Position numbers and translations under genes: made by a program
The notes under the pieces: model-generated
What the model saw: only the letters and a program-made list of their open reading frames with translations
What the model was told of the DNA's origin: nothing
Database searches by the model: none
Shown here: positions 1 through 8,734 of the stretch, one piece after another
Layout of the letters: the number at the start of each line of letters is the position of its first letter
Position numbering within the stretch: position 1 is the stretch's first letter
Assembly: GCF_001487165.1 (NCBI RefSeq)
Contig: NZ_LN913006.1
Span: 3,400,045 to 3,464,044 of the forward strand
Direction of reading: 5' to 3'
DNA from: Blautia massiliensis (ex Durand et al. 2017)
Lineage (GTDB): Bacteria > Bacillota > Clostridia > Lachnospirales > Lachnospiraceae
Length of the DNA: 64,000 bases

Positions 1-1
1 G

Positions 2-1201
2 GAAACGGACAAGATCCTTTACGGACTGGCACCGTTGCCTTTTGCTACCGGCCTTTTTCCACTGGCGCTGAAAGAAGATATCGACATCCGTTTTCTTCCG
101 GAAGTGGAAGATGCGGTAAATATGAGCTTTGGTGAGCGGAACAAAGAGGGCTTCAAGATGGCCATGAAACAGGACGTGGAATTTTTCTTCGGACTTGGAA
201 GTGTGGCCTATGCAGTAAGCCAGAGCCTCACCGGAAGCGTATCATCAGGAAAAAGCAAAACCTCCTTTTCGGAACTTCTGCAGTATAAACCAAAGATGCT
301 GAAAAGGATCCTGAATGCCAAAAAGATCTGTAAGAAGGAGAAACGGGAGCTTCTTCCGAAAGACCTTTTTCACCTGAAGGGATTTATGGTGGCAGGAACC
401 GACAACCAGTGCTATAAGGATGATCTGGAGGAAATGTGGGGAGTTCGGCCCATGGAGCTTTTTGCAGGAACGGAACCTTCCATTATAGGAACCGAGACCT
501 GGACCAGGAACGGAATGTACTTTTTCCCGGATACCTGCTTTTATGAATTTATCACCGAAAAGGATATGCTCCATAATTATGAGGATCCCACGTTCACTCC
601 TCCGACCTATCTTATGGATGAGGTTGTTCCCGGGGAGAAATATGAGCTTGTGATCACTGTGTTGAAGGGCGGAGCCTTTGCCAGGTACCGTGTGGGAGAT
701 ATGTATCGATGCGTGGGTCTTACCAACCAGGAGGATCGGACACAGATCCCAAGATTTGAGTACATAGACCGTGTTCCGTGGATCATTGATATCGCAGGCT
801 TTACCAGGATTTCGGAAAATGGTATCAAAAGTGTGATCCAGCTGTCCGGGCAGCCGGTTACGGATTGGATCGCAGTGAAAGAATATAATGAGAAAAAACG
901 CCCATATCTGCATCTTTATATAGAAGTAAAAAAAGAAGCGCTGATGTATCAGGCTATGAGCACGGATATTCTGAAAGAACTTCTGACCACGTATTTCAAA
1001 TATATCGATCAGGATTACCGGGATCTGAAGAAAATCCTGGGAATGGATCCCCTTGTGGTGACCATCCTGCGCTGTGGTACCTTTCATCTGTATGAGTCCA
1101 GAAAAGGACGGAAACCACGGCATATGAGCACTCCTTATTATGAGGTGGCGGAACTTTTGAGACTGCAGGATGAAATCGGATTCGGGAATATGAGGAAGTA
1201 A
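2..1201 (+). CDS. GH3 auxin-responsive promoter family protein (5' truncated)
   Basis: The reading frame is open from the first bases of the window, so the true start lies upstream; a TTG at 35 is only an internal in-frame codon. About 400 C-terminal residues are present. The sequence resembles the GH3 family of acyl-adenylate-forming enzymes, which activate a carboxylic acid with ATP and conjugate it to an amine. Visible landmarks are an AGTEPSIIGTET segment, a FARYRVGDMYR segment typical of the nucleotide-binding part, and PRFEYIDRVP. No signal peptide or membrane segment is seen in this part. The substrate of bacterial GH3 proteins is mostly unknown. The stop is 2 nt before the next gene, so the two are probably co-transcribed. 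Confidence 0.8.
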   Translation, partial: ETDKILYGLAPLPFATGLFPLALKEDIDIRFLPEVEDAVNMSFGERNKEGFKMAMKQDVEFFFGLGSVAYAVSQSLTGSVSSGKSKTSFSELLQYKPKMLKRILNAKKICKKEKRELLPKDLFHLKGFMVAGTDNQCYKDDLEEMWGVRPMELFAGTEPSIIGTETWTRNGMYFFPDTCFYEFITEKDMLHNYEDPTFTPPTYLMDEVVPGEKYELVITVLKGGAFARYRVGDMYRCVGLTNQEDRTQIPRFEYIDRVPWIIDIAGFTRISENGIKSVIQLSGQPVTDWIAVKEYNEKKRPYLHLYIEVKKEALMYQAMSTDILKELLTTYFKYIDQDYRDLKKILGMDPLVVTILRCGTFHLYESRKGRKPRHMSTPYYEVAELLRLQDEIGFGNMRK

Positions 1202-1203
1202 CT

Positions 1204-3747
1204 ATGGAAAGCTATATATCATTTTCAATCATTTCAGTTTTTTTCTATACATTTATGATACTGACTCTTCTGGCTGGTAAGCGCAGCCGGATCATCAACA
1301 GTTTCATGTGTGTGCTGGGAGGAATGCTCTGCTGGACGTTGGGCTCTTTTCTGATGCGTATGGAGGCAGGACCCTCTTACATCCTGTGGTATTATGTGTC
1401 TCTGGCCGGAATCCTGTTTCTGCCATATTTTTACTATGTGTTCATCAGTGAATTCATGGGAGTGCGTATGGGCAGAAAAAGCAAGATCCCATTGCTTTTG
1501 ATGCTGCTGCTTTTTGCAATCAACATCCCGGGCGGGATCATCCTGCGCTGGCCGGATCTGATCCGTAAAAACGGTGGTGCGCATTTTGTTTATAAGATCA
1601 CACCCTGGTTCCTTCTGTTCTTTGTGGTGGCAGGAATCACCATTATTCAGATCTTTATCACCATGTACCGCGGATGCCGGAGACATCCCGGATACCGCAA
1701 ACAGATCGAACCGATCCTTGTGGGGATACTGATCATTTTTGTGGGAAACCTTGCGCTGGCAGTGCCGGTATTTTCCGGATTCCCCATCGATATTGTCAGC
1801 GGTCTGATCAATGCTGTCCTGATGCTTTATGCACTGACCAGAAGACGGCTGTTCCAGATGCGCCGTCTTGCGTCAGATGGGGTTTGCTTTGGTGTGGGCG
1901 TGGTCCTGACGGTAGTACTGTTTATCAATCTTTCACCGTACCTGATGAGTTATATCCGAATGCTGCTCCCTGCAGCCAGTGAGTATCATGTGCTGATCTT
2001 TTCTTTCGTTTTTCTTATATCTGCATGGCTGGTCACAGTGCTGTGGAAATGTCTGATGAACAATGTTTTTATCAAAAAAGAGATCCAGCAGTCTCAGGAG
2101 CTGAAAGATTTTAGCCAGTCAGTATCCAGGACACTCCGGGTAGGAGAGATCCTGCGCAATACGGTAAATGTGTTGAAGGAAACTACCAATGCAGGACGGA
2201 TCTATATTTGTCTGAGAGACAAAAAATCAGGGGAATATCAGGCTGTTTACAGCAACCGTCCGTTGAACGATCTGACCTTTTCACTGAAAGCGGATAATCC
2301 GGTGGTCACCTGGCTTACCAGAAATGAGGACTGTGTGGTGATCCGGGATTTTCGTTCTTCCACAGCCTACAAATCCATGTGGGAGTCGGAAAAACATATG
2401 TTTTCAGAGCTGGGTATCGAATACTGTGCAGGTCTTCGCCAGAATGATGATCTGGCCGGGATTATTGCGATTTCCGGTGACGGACACAGAAATCTGAACC
2501 ATAATGATCTGGCCATGCTGTCTTCGGTCAGTTCGGTAGCTTCCATTGCCATCAAAAATGCCAGACTTTATGAGGCGGCATGGACTGAGGCAAGGACCGA
2601 TGAACTGACGGGCCTTCTGAACCGGAAATATTTTTATGAGATCCTGGATGAGGAATACGAAAAAAATAAAGAGGGTTCGCTTGCACTGATCCTGTTCAAT
2701 ATTGATGATTTCAAGCTGTACAATCAGCTGTACGGAAATCAGCAGGGAGATGTTGCACTTCGAAAGGTGGCAGATATCATCCAGGCAAGTGTGGGAGAAC
2801 AGGGATATGTGGCACGTCACAGTGCCAAGGAATTTGCGGTCCTGATGCCAAATTACGATATTTTTTCCGCCAGAAATCTGGCAGAATCCATACAGAAGCA
2901 GATCCTGCATATGCGCAACGATTCTGCAGACTACAAGCTGAAGATCCTTACGGTAAGCGTGGGGATCAGTGCGGCGCCTTATGCGGCACGCTCAGCAAAG
3001 GAGCTCCTGGATAATGCGGATCTGGCAGTATATCATGTAAAGCGCAGCGGTAAAAACGGCATCGAGATTTTTGACACCATGCTGAAGGAAAGCCTGGATG
3101 AAGAAAATGCTGGTAAGAAATCCGATCATGAACATATTTATCAGTCCTATGAATCCACGATCTATGCGCTGACTGCAGCCATTGATACCAAAGATCATTA
3201 TACCTTCGGACATTCCAACAATGTGGCTTATTACGCAACAAGTCTTGCGAAGGCGCTGAACTATACAACGGAAATGGTGGAGATCATCCGTCAGGCGGCG
3301 CTTCTTCATGATGTTGGAAAGATCGGGATCCCGGAGCATATCCTGAATAAAGAAGGCAAGCTTACGGATGAAGAGTATGAGATCATGAAAGGTCATGTGG
3401 AAGCGTCCATCGGGATCATCCGTCACCTTCCGTCGCTGGATTATGTTATCCCTGCGGTTATCGGTCATCACGAACGTTATGACGGAAACGGCTATCCAAG
3501 GAGGATCGCGGGAGAAGATATCCCGGCATCTGCAAGGATCCTCTGCATCGCAGATTCCTTTGATGCCATGACATCCAAACGTTGTTATAAAGAACTGATG
3601 CCAGCGGAAAAAGCTCTTCGGATCATAAGAGAAGAGGAAGGAAAACAGTTCGATCCGGATATGGCGGAGGTATTTATCCACATATTTCGGGAAGGAAAGA
3701 TCCATCTGGCAGAACCGGCGGAGTTGAAACGGGAAGAAAAAGCATAA
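1204..3747 (+). CDS. 7TM-GAF-GGDEF-HD-GYP signalling protein
   Basis: An 847-residue sensor with four parts: an N-terminal seven-helix membrane region (about residues 1-280, like the 7TM input domain of histidine kinases), a GAF domain (about 300-450), a GGDEF-type domain (about 462-620) and an HD-GYP domain (about 650-835). The HD-GYP part keeps HDVGK (near 701) and HHERYDGNGYP (near 755), so cyclic-di-GMP phosphodiesterase activity is plausible. In the GGDEF domain the signature is replaced by HSAKEF (near 537), so cyclase activity is probably lost and it may serve as a GTP sensor. It begins 2 nt after the GH3 gene and ends at a clear terminator. Confidence 0.88.
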   Translation: MESYISFSIISVFFYTFMILTLLAGKRSRIINSFMCVLGGMLCWTLGSFLMRMEAGPSYILWYYVSLAGILFLPYFYYVFISEFMGVRMGRKSKIPLLLMLLLFAINIPGGIILRWPDLIRKNGGAHFVYKITPWFLLFFVVAGITIIQIFITMYRGCRRHPGYRKQIEPILVGILIIFVGNLALAVPVFSGFPIDIVSGLINAVLMLYALTRRRLFQMRRLASDGVCFGVGVVLTVVLFINLSPYLMSYIRMLLPAASEYHVLIFSFVFLISAWLVTVLWKCLMNNVFIKKEIQQSQELKDFSQSVSRTLRVGEILRNTVNVLKETTNAGRIYICLRDKKSGEYQAVYSNRPLNDLTFSLKADNPVVTWLTRNEDCVVIRDFRSSTAYKSMWESEKHMFSELGIEYCAGLRQNDDLAGIIAISGDGHRNLNHNDLAMLSSVSSVASIAIKNARLYEAAWTEARTDELTGLLNRKYFYEILDEEYEKNKEGSLALILFNIDDFKLYNQLYGNQQGDVALRKVADIIQASVGEQGYVARHSAKEFAVLMPNYDIFSARNLAESIQKQILHMRNDSADYKLKILTVSVGISAAPYAARSAKELLDNADLAVYHVKRSGKNGIEIFDTMLKESLDEENAGKKSDHEHIYQSYESTIYALTAAIDTKDHYTFGHSNNVAYYATSLAKALNYTTEMVEIIRQAALLHDVGKIGIPEHILNKEGKLTDEEYEIMKGHVEASIGIIRHLPSLDYVIPAVIGHHERYDGNGYPRRIAGEDIPASARILCIADSFDAMTSKRCYKELMPAEKALRIIREEEGKQFDPDMAEVFIHIFREGKIHLAEPAELKREEKA

Positions 3748-3761
3748 AGAATATTAAGATT

Positions 3762-3794
3762 ACGGGTCTGACAAGCTATGTCAGACCCGTTTTT
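3762..3794 (+). terminator. Intrinsic terminator after the HD-GYP gene
   Basis: An 11-bp perfect stem (ACGGGTCTGAC with its complement) with a 7-nt loop, followed by five T. It ends the GH3/HD-GYP transcription unit. Confidence 0.9.
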
Positions 3795-3815
3795 GTGAAG
3801 AATATGAAGAAAGCT

Positions 3816-4589
3816 TTATTTATCATCTCCAGTAAGGCGAAGTACATCCCGGATCTCATCCACATTCATATCCAGGATCACGGCAAGCTCATCAATGGTG
3901 AATTTGGTGGCGTCATCATCGTCTGTGAGTTCTTTAACCGCAGCCTCCAGGTTTTCTACCTTGGATACCAGATAGTCGTCACGGAATTTCTGTTGTGTCT
4001 GTTCCTCAATGGCATGAAGGATCCCACTGCGGATACGACCACGCATCCAGGTGTCGTTTTTCTCCTGTGGGGCAGTTTCTTTGAGAGACGCCAGAAGGGC
4101 CAGATTTGCCTCCTGAATGAGATCGGCCAGGTGGATTTCCTCACAGTTCAGTTCAGCGGCCATCTGGGCTGCCTGAGCCATGTAGAACTGTGTCAGTGCA
4201 CCTTCGGCAGCAGTGTCACCCTTTGCAAAGGCATGAAAGAGGGACGCAAGATCATCCGGATCAAGTCCTTCCGGGGAAAAGCTTTCCATATAGTCACTGA
4301 GATAAGCCTGTTCTTCGGCAGTAAGAGCAGCACGGGTACCCGGAAGCTCGTCCTTGTCGCTGGATTCGGATGAAACAGCATCTGCTCTGGCAGCGCCGGC
4401 AGCTTCATCGGCGCCTTCGATGGTGATCCCCTTTAATTTGAGATACTGCAGGATCTTTACAAGCTGTGAAGTGCTCAGATCCGATTCATCGAAATGATCA
4501 CGGATCTGCTGCTGGGAGAGCTGCTTATTGTTTTCCTCAGCGATGGCACAGATGTCATTAAGCTTCTGCTGAAATAATTTTATATCCAT
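3816..4589 (-). CDS. Sigma-70-like protein with degenerate domains
   Basis: A 257-residue acidic cytoplasmic protein. Residues 1-60 (LSQQQIRDHF, LSTSQLVKIL) resemble sigma region 1.1. A later segment, HLADLIQEANLALLASL, resembles the core-binding helix of sigma region 2. The C-terminus (FTIDELAVILDMNVDEIRDV) resembles region 3. The -10 recognition part of region 2.4 and all of region 4 seem to be missing, so it is unlikely to act as a normal promoter-reading sigma factor. It may bind core polymerase as a regulator, or be a structural relative. It starts at an ATG with an AAGGAGA box and has its own promoter. Confidence 0.6.
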   Translation of the reverse strand: MDIKLFQQKLNDICAIAEENNKQLSQQQIRDHFDESDLSTSQLVKILQYLKLKGITIEGADEAAGAARADAVSSESSDKDELPGTRAALTAEEQAYLSDYMESFSPEGLDPDDLASLFHAFAKGDTAAEGALTQFYMAQAAQMAAELNCEEIHLADLIQEANLALLASLKETAPQEKNDTWMRGRIRSGILHAIEEQTQQKFRDDYLVSKVENLEAAVKELTDDDDATKFTIDELAVILDMNVDEIRDVLRLTGDDK

Positions 4590-4642
4590 GTAAAAACATC
4601 TCCTTATTATTTGCTTTTTTTCTTGACTTTAATTATGGTTTC

Positions 4643-4672
4643 ATGATACCATAAGCCAGTCGCAAATGACAA
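4643..4672 (-). promoter_or_regulatory. Sigma-A promoter of the sigma-like gene
   Basis: On the minus strand TTGTCA (4672-4667) and TATCAT (4648-4643) are separated by 18 nt, about 55 nt upstream of the start codon. Confidence 0.6.
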
Positions 4673-4737
4673 GAAAACCTTTAAATAGGCGGAAAAAACG
4701 TGAAAAAAAGTTTTTTTAAAAAAATTCAAAAAAGGTG

Positions 4738-4766
4738 TTGACATTTGTAGATTGCTATAATATAAT
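4738..4766 (+). promoter_or_regulatory. Consensus sigma-A promoter of the tRNA cluster
   Basis: TTGACA (4738-4743), a 17-nt spacer and TATAAT (4761-4766), a perfect match to the housekeeping consensus, 86 nt before the first tRNA. The leader holds a short hairpin, TGTCGTC paired with GACGACA. Confidence 0.93.
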
Positions 4767-4851
4767 ATCACTTGTCGTCAGGCAGGAAACGAAAACGAAA
4801 CACAAACGAAGACGACAACAACTTAATAAAAACCATAAGTAAATGGTACAT

Positions 4852-4926
4852 CGGGGTGTGGCTCAGCTTGGCTAGAGCGCCTGGTTTGGGACCAGGAGGC
4901 CGCAGGTTCGAATCCTGTCACCCCGA
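4852..4926 (+). tRNA. tRNA-Pro (anticodon TGG)
   Basis: The acceptor stem CGGGGTG pairs with CACCCCG. The anticodon stem CCTGG/CCAGG encloses loop TTTGGGA, and the T-arm carries GGTTCGAATCC. The 3' CCA is not encoded. Confidence 0.95.
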
Positions 4927-4953
4927 CTGCTGTAAACTTATTACCGCAAGCAT

Positions 4954-5024
4954 GCGGGTGTAGTTCAATGGTAGAACACCAGCCTTCCAAGCTGGATACG
5001 TGGGTTCGATTCCCATCACCCGCT
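4954..5024 (+). tRNA. tRNA-Gly (anticodon TCC)
   Basis: The acceptor GCGGGTG pairs with CACCCGC. The anticodon stem CCAGC/GCTGG encloses loop CTTCCAA, and the T-loop is GGTTCGATTCC. CCA is not encoded. Confidence 0.95.
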
Positions 5025-5042
5025 TCTCTGAGAAGAGAGCAT

Positions 5043-5116
<74 letters not shown>

Positions 5117-5120
5117 TTGT

Positions 5121-5195
5121 GGTGGGTATAGCGCAGTTGGTTAGCGCGCCAGATTGTGGCTCTGGAGGCCCAGGGTTCGAATCCCTGTATCCACC
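5121..5195 (+). tRNA. tRNA-His (anticodon GTG)
   Basis: The acceptor GTGGGTA pairs with TATCCAC. The extra G at -1 (5121) and facing C (5195) are typical of tRNA-His. The anticodon loop is TTGTGGC. Confidence 0.95.
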
Positions 5196-5205
5196 CTTCG
5201 CCCAT

Positions 5206-5277
5206 TGGGCTATCGCCAAGCGGTAAGGCACAGCACTTTGACTGCTGCATTCGCTGGTTCGAATCCAGCTAGCCCAG
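5206..5277 (+). tRNA. tRNA-Gln (anticodon TTG)
   Basis: The acceptor TGGGCTA pairs with TAGCCCA. The anticodon stem CAGCA/TGCTG encloses loop CTTTGAC. Confidence 0.95.
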
Positions 5278-5287
5278 TCCTTTTTAT

Positions 5288-5360
5288 GGGGTATTAGCTC
5301 AGTCGGTAGAGCACTTGACTTTTAATCAAGTTGTCCGGGGTTCGAATCCCCGATGCCTCA
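5288..5360 (+). tRNA. tRNA-Lys (anticodon TTT)
   Basis: The acceptor GGGGTAT pairs with ATGCCTC with two wobble pairs. The anticodon stem CTTGA/TCAAG encloses loop CTTTTAA. Confidence 0.94.
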
Positions 5361-5362
5361 TT

Positions 5363-5394
5363 AGCGGAAAGCATTTGCTTTCCGTTATTTTTTT
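5363..5394 (+). terminator. Intrinsic terminator inside the tRNA cluster
   Basis: The stem CGGAAAGC/GCTTTCCG with a 4-nt loop is followed by TTATTTTTTT. It separates the first six tRNA genes from tRNA-Leu. Confidence 0.85.
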
Positions 5395-5427
5395 ATCATC
5401 AGACAGGATGAAAATATAATTGAATAT

Positions 5428-5507
5428 GCGGATATGGCGGAATTGGCAGACGCGCTGGTTTTAGGTACCAGTGGGCAACCGTGCAGGTTCAAGTCCTGTT
5501 ATCCGCA
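5428..5507 (+). tRNA. tRNA-Leu (anticodon TAG)
   Basis: A class II tRNA with a variable arm. The acceptor GCGGATA pairs with TATCCGC and the anticodon loop is TTTAGGT. It follows a terminator. A TATAAT at 5415-5420 lies 7 nt upstream, so transcription may start at the tRNA 5' end, although no good -35 is visible. Confidence 0.95.
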
Positions 5508-5516
5508 GTGCTTAAG

Positions 5517-5558
5517 AGGCTTTCTATAAATCTGATTTATGGAAAGTCTTTTAATTTT
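5517..5558 (+). terminator. Terminator after tRNA-Leu
   Basis: An imperfect 14-bp stem (AGGCTTTCTATAAA with TTTATGGAAAGTCT) is followed by a T-rich run. Confidence 0.7.
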
Positions 5559-5576
5559 TAGAATTATATTCACAGA

Positions 5577-5612
5577 AAAATGCCACATATGCATAATGAT
5601 ATGTGGCATTTT
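5577..5612 (-). terminator. Terminator after the transglutaminase-like gene (bidirectional shape)
   Basis: The stem AAAATGCCACATAT pairs with ATATGTGGCATTTT. On the minus strand it is followed by T residues, just beyond the end of the gene at 5639. Confidence 0.75.
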
Positions 5613-5638
5613 GACTCTATCGAATTTCTTAAATGACG

Positions 5639-6685
5639 TTACAGTTTCTCCCCTTCATTCACTTCCTCAATAAACACCTTCCCTTCCGCCTGCTGTTCCA
5701 CAAAATGAAATCGAAGTACAGCCTGAGGCCAGTTGAGTGTGATGATGGCTTTTTTGTCCCGTGTCTTTCCTGCGGCCTGGATCTGATCTACAAGGTCTGC
5801 GAGGACTTCACGGGTGAGATATCCGCCTCGCCAGTGGAAGGTGAATTCGCGGCCTTTTTTTGCGGCCTGGAGGGCACGTTTGTATACGTCTTCCAATTTG
5901 GTGAAGGATAGCTTTTTCTCACGGTAATAAAAGTGGTTTCCATCCGGGCAGGGAGGTGCCGGAGCGATCAGTGGTTCATGGTCACGGAAGATGTTTTTGT
6001 CATCCAGATTAAAATAATCGTAACGGATACTGGTTAAGCCGTCTTCGTTTTTGCCCAGAGTATTATCGAAGGTGGCATCCAGATGATAGTACTGTCCGTT
6101 GATCCGGACGATGTTCCAGGTATGACGGTATTTGATCCCTTTTTCCGGATTGTTCCCGCAGATGGCGATAATACACCATACACCAAGGGCATCACAGAGG
6201 ACCTTTACGGATTTGGCGATTCCCTCGCAGACACCGACACCATGGCCCAGAGGCCCGATGATCTCGTGGGAATATGGCTTTTTCAGTTTGTCGTAGCGGA
6301 TATTTTCGCAGATGAAGTCATGGACATATTTTTCCTTATCCCACTCGGAAAACTTCATGGCGGTGCGCACAAGCTTGTCTACGCGGGCTCCCAGGGCTTT
6401 CTGATGCTCCCGGATTTTATTTTTGTCGAAGATATATTCAGGAATCAGTATCAGATTTGGCGAGTCCTTGTAATAACGGTATTTAAACCCCACAGCCCAG
6501 AAAATCTCCGGGTGATCCAGACGAAGCTGGAAAAATACATCATAGAGCCAGTTTCCATCGGTGGTTGGTACCTGCGGGATCAGGAACTCGTCGGAAAGCT
6601 CCATAAGCCCGTGAAGCATTGCACGGTACACGTTTTGTTTATCTTTCGACATTTTGCCGTAGTAATATTCTTCAGTTTGTTTCAT
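5639..6685 (-). CDS. Transglutaminase-like domain protein
   Basis: A 348-residue protein with no signal peptide or membrane segment, so probably cytoplasmic. The papain-like transglutaminase core lies around residues 110-230. The triad is visible as Cys in GVGVCEGIAKS, His in YRHTWNIV and Asp in YHLDATFD. Such domains act as cysteine proteases, amidases or cross-linking enzymes; the substrate cannot be told from sequence. The N-terminal 100 residues and the C-terminal helical part (about 270-348) have no recognised domain. It is a single gene between two terminators. The Shine-Dalgarno box (AAAGGAG) is unusually far from the ATG, so the start is slightly uncertain. Confidence 0.75.
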   Translation of the reverse strand: MKQTEEYYYGKMSKDKQNVYRAMLHGLMELSDEFLIPQVPTTDGNWLYDVFFQLRLDHPEIFWAVGFKYRYYKDSPNLILIPEYIFDKNKIREHQKALGARVDKLVRTAMKFSEWDKEKYVHDFICENIRYDKLKKPYSHEIIGPLGHGVGVCEGIAKSVKVLCDALGVWCIIAICGNNPEKGIKYRHTWNIVRINGQYYHLDATFDNTLGKNEDGLTSIRYDYFNLDDKNIFRDHEPLIAPAPPCPDGNHFYYREKKLSFTKLEDVYKRALQAAKKGREFTFHWRGGYLTREVLADLVDQIQAAGKTRDKKAIITLNWPQAVLRFHFVEQQAEGKVFIEEVNEGEKL

Positions 6686-6743
6686 ATATAAAAATACGGA
6701 GACTCCTTTCCGGAAAAATAGATTTCAATCAAAGATTATAGCA

Positions 6744-6792
6744 TAAAAAAACATGCAGGACTATCAGAAAAGATACACCCTGCATGTTTTTG
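6744..6792 (-). terminator. Terminator of the ABC exporter operon
   Basis: ACATGCAGG pairs with CCTGCATGT. The minus strand reads into a T-run (A7 at 6744-6751 on the plus strand). The plus strand also ends in five T, so it can work both ways. Confidence 0.8.
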
Positions 6793-6832
6793 GTATTGAA
6801 TATTTTAGATCGAAAATAACTGTGAGCCTGGA

Positions 6833-8734
6833 TCAGCCGTTATACAGCTGATAATACCGGCCCTTCTGTGCAAGCAGCTCCTCGTGGGAACCACGCTCGA
6901 TGATGTGTCCCTGCTCCAGGACCATGATGCAGTCACTGTTGCGTACTGTGGAAAGTCTGTGGGCGATCACAAAGGTCGTCCTGCCTTCCATCAGCTTATC
7001 CATACCATCCTGTACAAGCTTTTCGGTACGGGTATCAATGGAGCTGGTGGCCTCGTCCAGGATCAGGACGGGCGGGTCTGCAACGGCTGCACGGGCAATG
7101 GAGAGAAGCTGTCGCTGGCCCTGACTTAAGTTTGCACCGTTTCCGCGGAGAAGGGTATTATAACCCTGCGGAAGCCTGCGGATGAAACCGTCGGCGTTGG
7201 CAAGCTTTGCTGCTGCGATAACCTCCTCATCTGTGGCATCCAGCTTTCCGTAGCGGATATTTTCCATAACGGTTGCTGTGAACAGGTTGGTATCCTGAAG
7301 AACGATGCCCATGGAGCGTCTGAGATCGTCTTTTTTGATCTTGGTGATGTTGATGCCGTCATAACGGATCTTACCCTTCTGAATGTCGTAAAAACGGTTC
7401 AGAAGATTGGTAATGGTGGTTTTTCCGGCGCCGGTGGAGCCTACAAAAGCGATCTTCTGGCCTGGCTGTGCATACATGTTGATGTCATGGAGAACGATCT
7501 TGTTGGAATTATAACCAAAGTCTACATCCTCCAGGACCATATCACCCTTCAGCTCGATATAATCAGTGGTACCCTCAGCTTTGTGGAAATGCTTCCATGC
7601 CCAGCGGCCGGTACGTTTGTCGGATTCGGTAAGAACACCGTTTTCCTCTTTTGCATTGACGAGAGTAACGTAGCCTTCATCCACTTCCGGTTTTTCATCC
7701 AGAAGATCAAAGATACGTTTTGCACCTGCAAGAGCCATAACAATACTGTTGAACTGCTGGCTGACCTGGTTGATAGGCATGTTGAAGCTCTTATTGAAGG
7801 TCAGGAAGCTGGCAAGCCCGCCAAGTGTGAAGCTGCCGATGCCGTTGATAGCAAGGATACCGCCCACCATGGCGCAGATCACATAGCTGGCATTTCCAAG
7901 CTGTGCGACCACAGGCATCAGGATGTTGGCAAAACGGTTTGCATTGTCTGCGCTGGTGAAAAGCTGGTCGTTCAGTTCATCGAATTTCCGGATGCTTTCG
8001 TCCTCATGGCAGAAGACCTTGACAACCTTCTGACCCTCCATCATCTCTTCGATATAACCATTGACAATACCAAGGTTGGTCTGCTGCTCCAGGAAATATT
8101 TTCCGCTTAAGCCCGCAAGCTTCCGGCTGGCAGTCATCATAATGGCAACCATAAGCAGGGTAACTACAGTAAGCGGAACATTCAGGATCAGCATACTTAC
8201 AAGAACACTGACGATGGTGATCACACTGGAAAGCAGCTGCGGAAAGCTCTGGCTGATCATCTGGCGCAGGGTATCAATGTCGTTGGTGTAGATGGACATG
8301 ATATCGCCGTGTGCGTGAGTGTCAAAATATTTGATGGGAAGCGTTTCCATCGTTGCAAACATATCGTTTCGGAGGTTACGTAAGGTTCCCTGGGAAACAT
8401 TGATCATGATACGGTTATAAGTATAGGTGGCAATAACACCAATGGCGTAAAAGCATGCCACACGTGCGATGGCTGTAGCCAGAGGCCCGAAATCCGGTGT
8501 ATCTGCTGAGAGAAGCGGTGTGATATACTGGTCGATCAGGGTTTTCATGAACATAGTTCCCTGTACATTGGCAAGAACACTGACAAAAATGCAGATCACC
8601 ACGATCACGATATGGATACTGTAGTTTTTAAAGATATAACGGGCAAGGCGTCCCAGAAGCTTTCCCGGCTGCTCCGGTGTTCCCATACCCCTTGGGCCAG
8701 GACCGCCCGGGCCTTTCATGTTCTGTTTTTTCAA
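6833..8734 (-). CDS. ABC exporter, ATP-binding/permease subunit B (canonical site)
   Basis: A 633-residue half-transporter: six membrane helices (about residues 35-340), then a nucleotide-binding domain. It has Walker A GSTGAGKTT, signature LSQGQ, Walker B LILDEATSSID with the catalytic Glu, and the switch His in IAHRLST. The N-terminus is a Gly/Pro-rich cytoplasmic tail. The start is a TTG at 8734 with GGGAGGTG seven bases upstream. The TTGA overlap with the preceding gene's stop implies translational coupling. It probably pairs with the next protein as a heterodimeric multidrug-type exporter; the substrate is unknown. Confidence 0.9.
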   Translation of the reverse strand: MKKQNMKGPGGPGPRGMGTPEQPGKLLGRLARYIFKNYSIHIVIVVICIFVSVLANVQGTMFMKTLIDQYITPLLSADTPDFGPLATAIARVACFYAIGVIATYTYNRIMINVSQGTLRNLRNDMFATMETLPIKYFDTHAHGDIMSIYTNDIDTLRQMISQSFPQLLSSVITIVSVLVSMLILNVPLTVVTLLMVAIMMTASRKLAGLSGKYFLEQQTNLGIVNGYIEEMMEGQKVVKVFCHEDESIRKFDELNDQLFTSADNANRFANILMPVVAQLGNASYVICAMVGGILAINGIGSFTLGGLASFLTFNKSFNMPINQVSQQFNSIVMALAGAKRIFDLLDEKPEVDEGYVTLVNAKEENGVLTESDKRTGRWAWKHFHKAEGTTDYIELKGDMVLEDVDFGYNSNKIVLHDINMYAQPGQKIAFVGSTGAGKTTITNLLNRFYDIQKGKIRYDGINITKIKKDDLRRSMGIVLQDTNLFTATVMENIRYGKLDATDEEVIAAAKLANADGFIRRLPQGYNTLLRGNGANLSQGQRQLLSIARAAVADPPVLILDEATSSIDTRTEKLVQDGMDKLMEGRTTFVIAHRLSTVRNSDCIMVLEQGHIIERGSHEELLAQKGRYYQLYNG

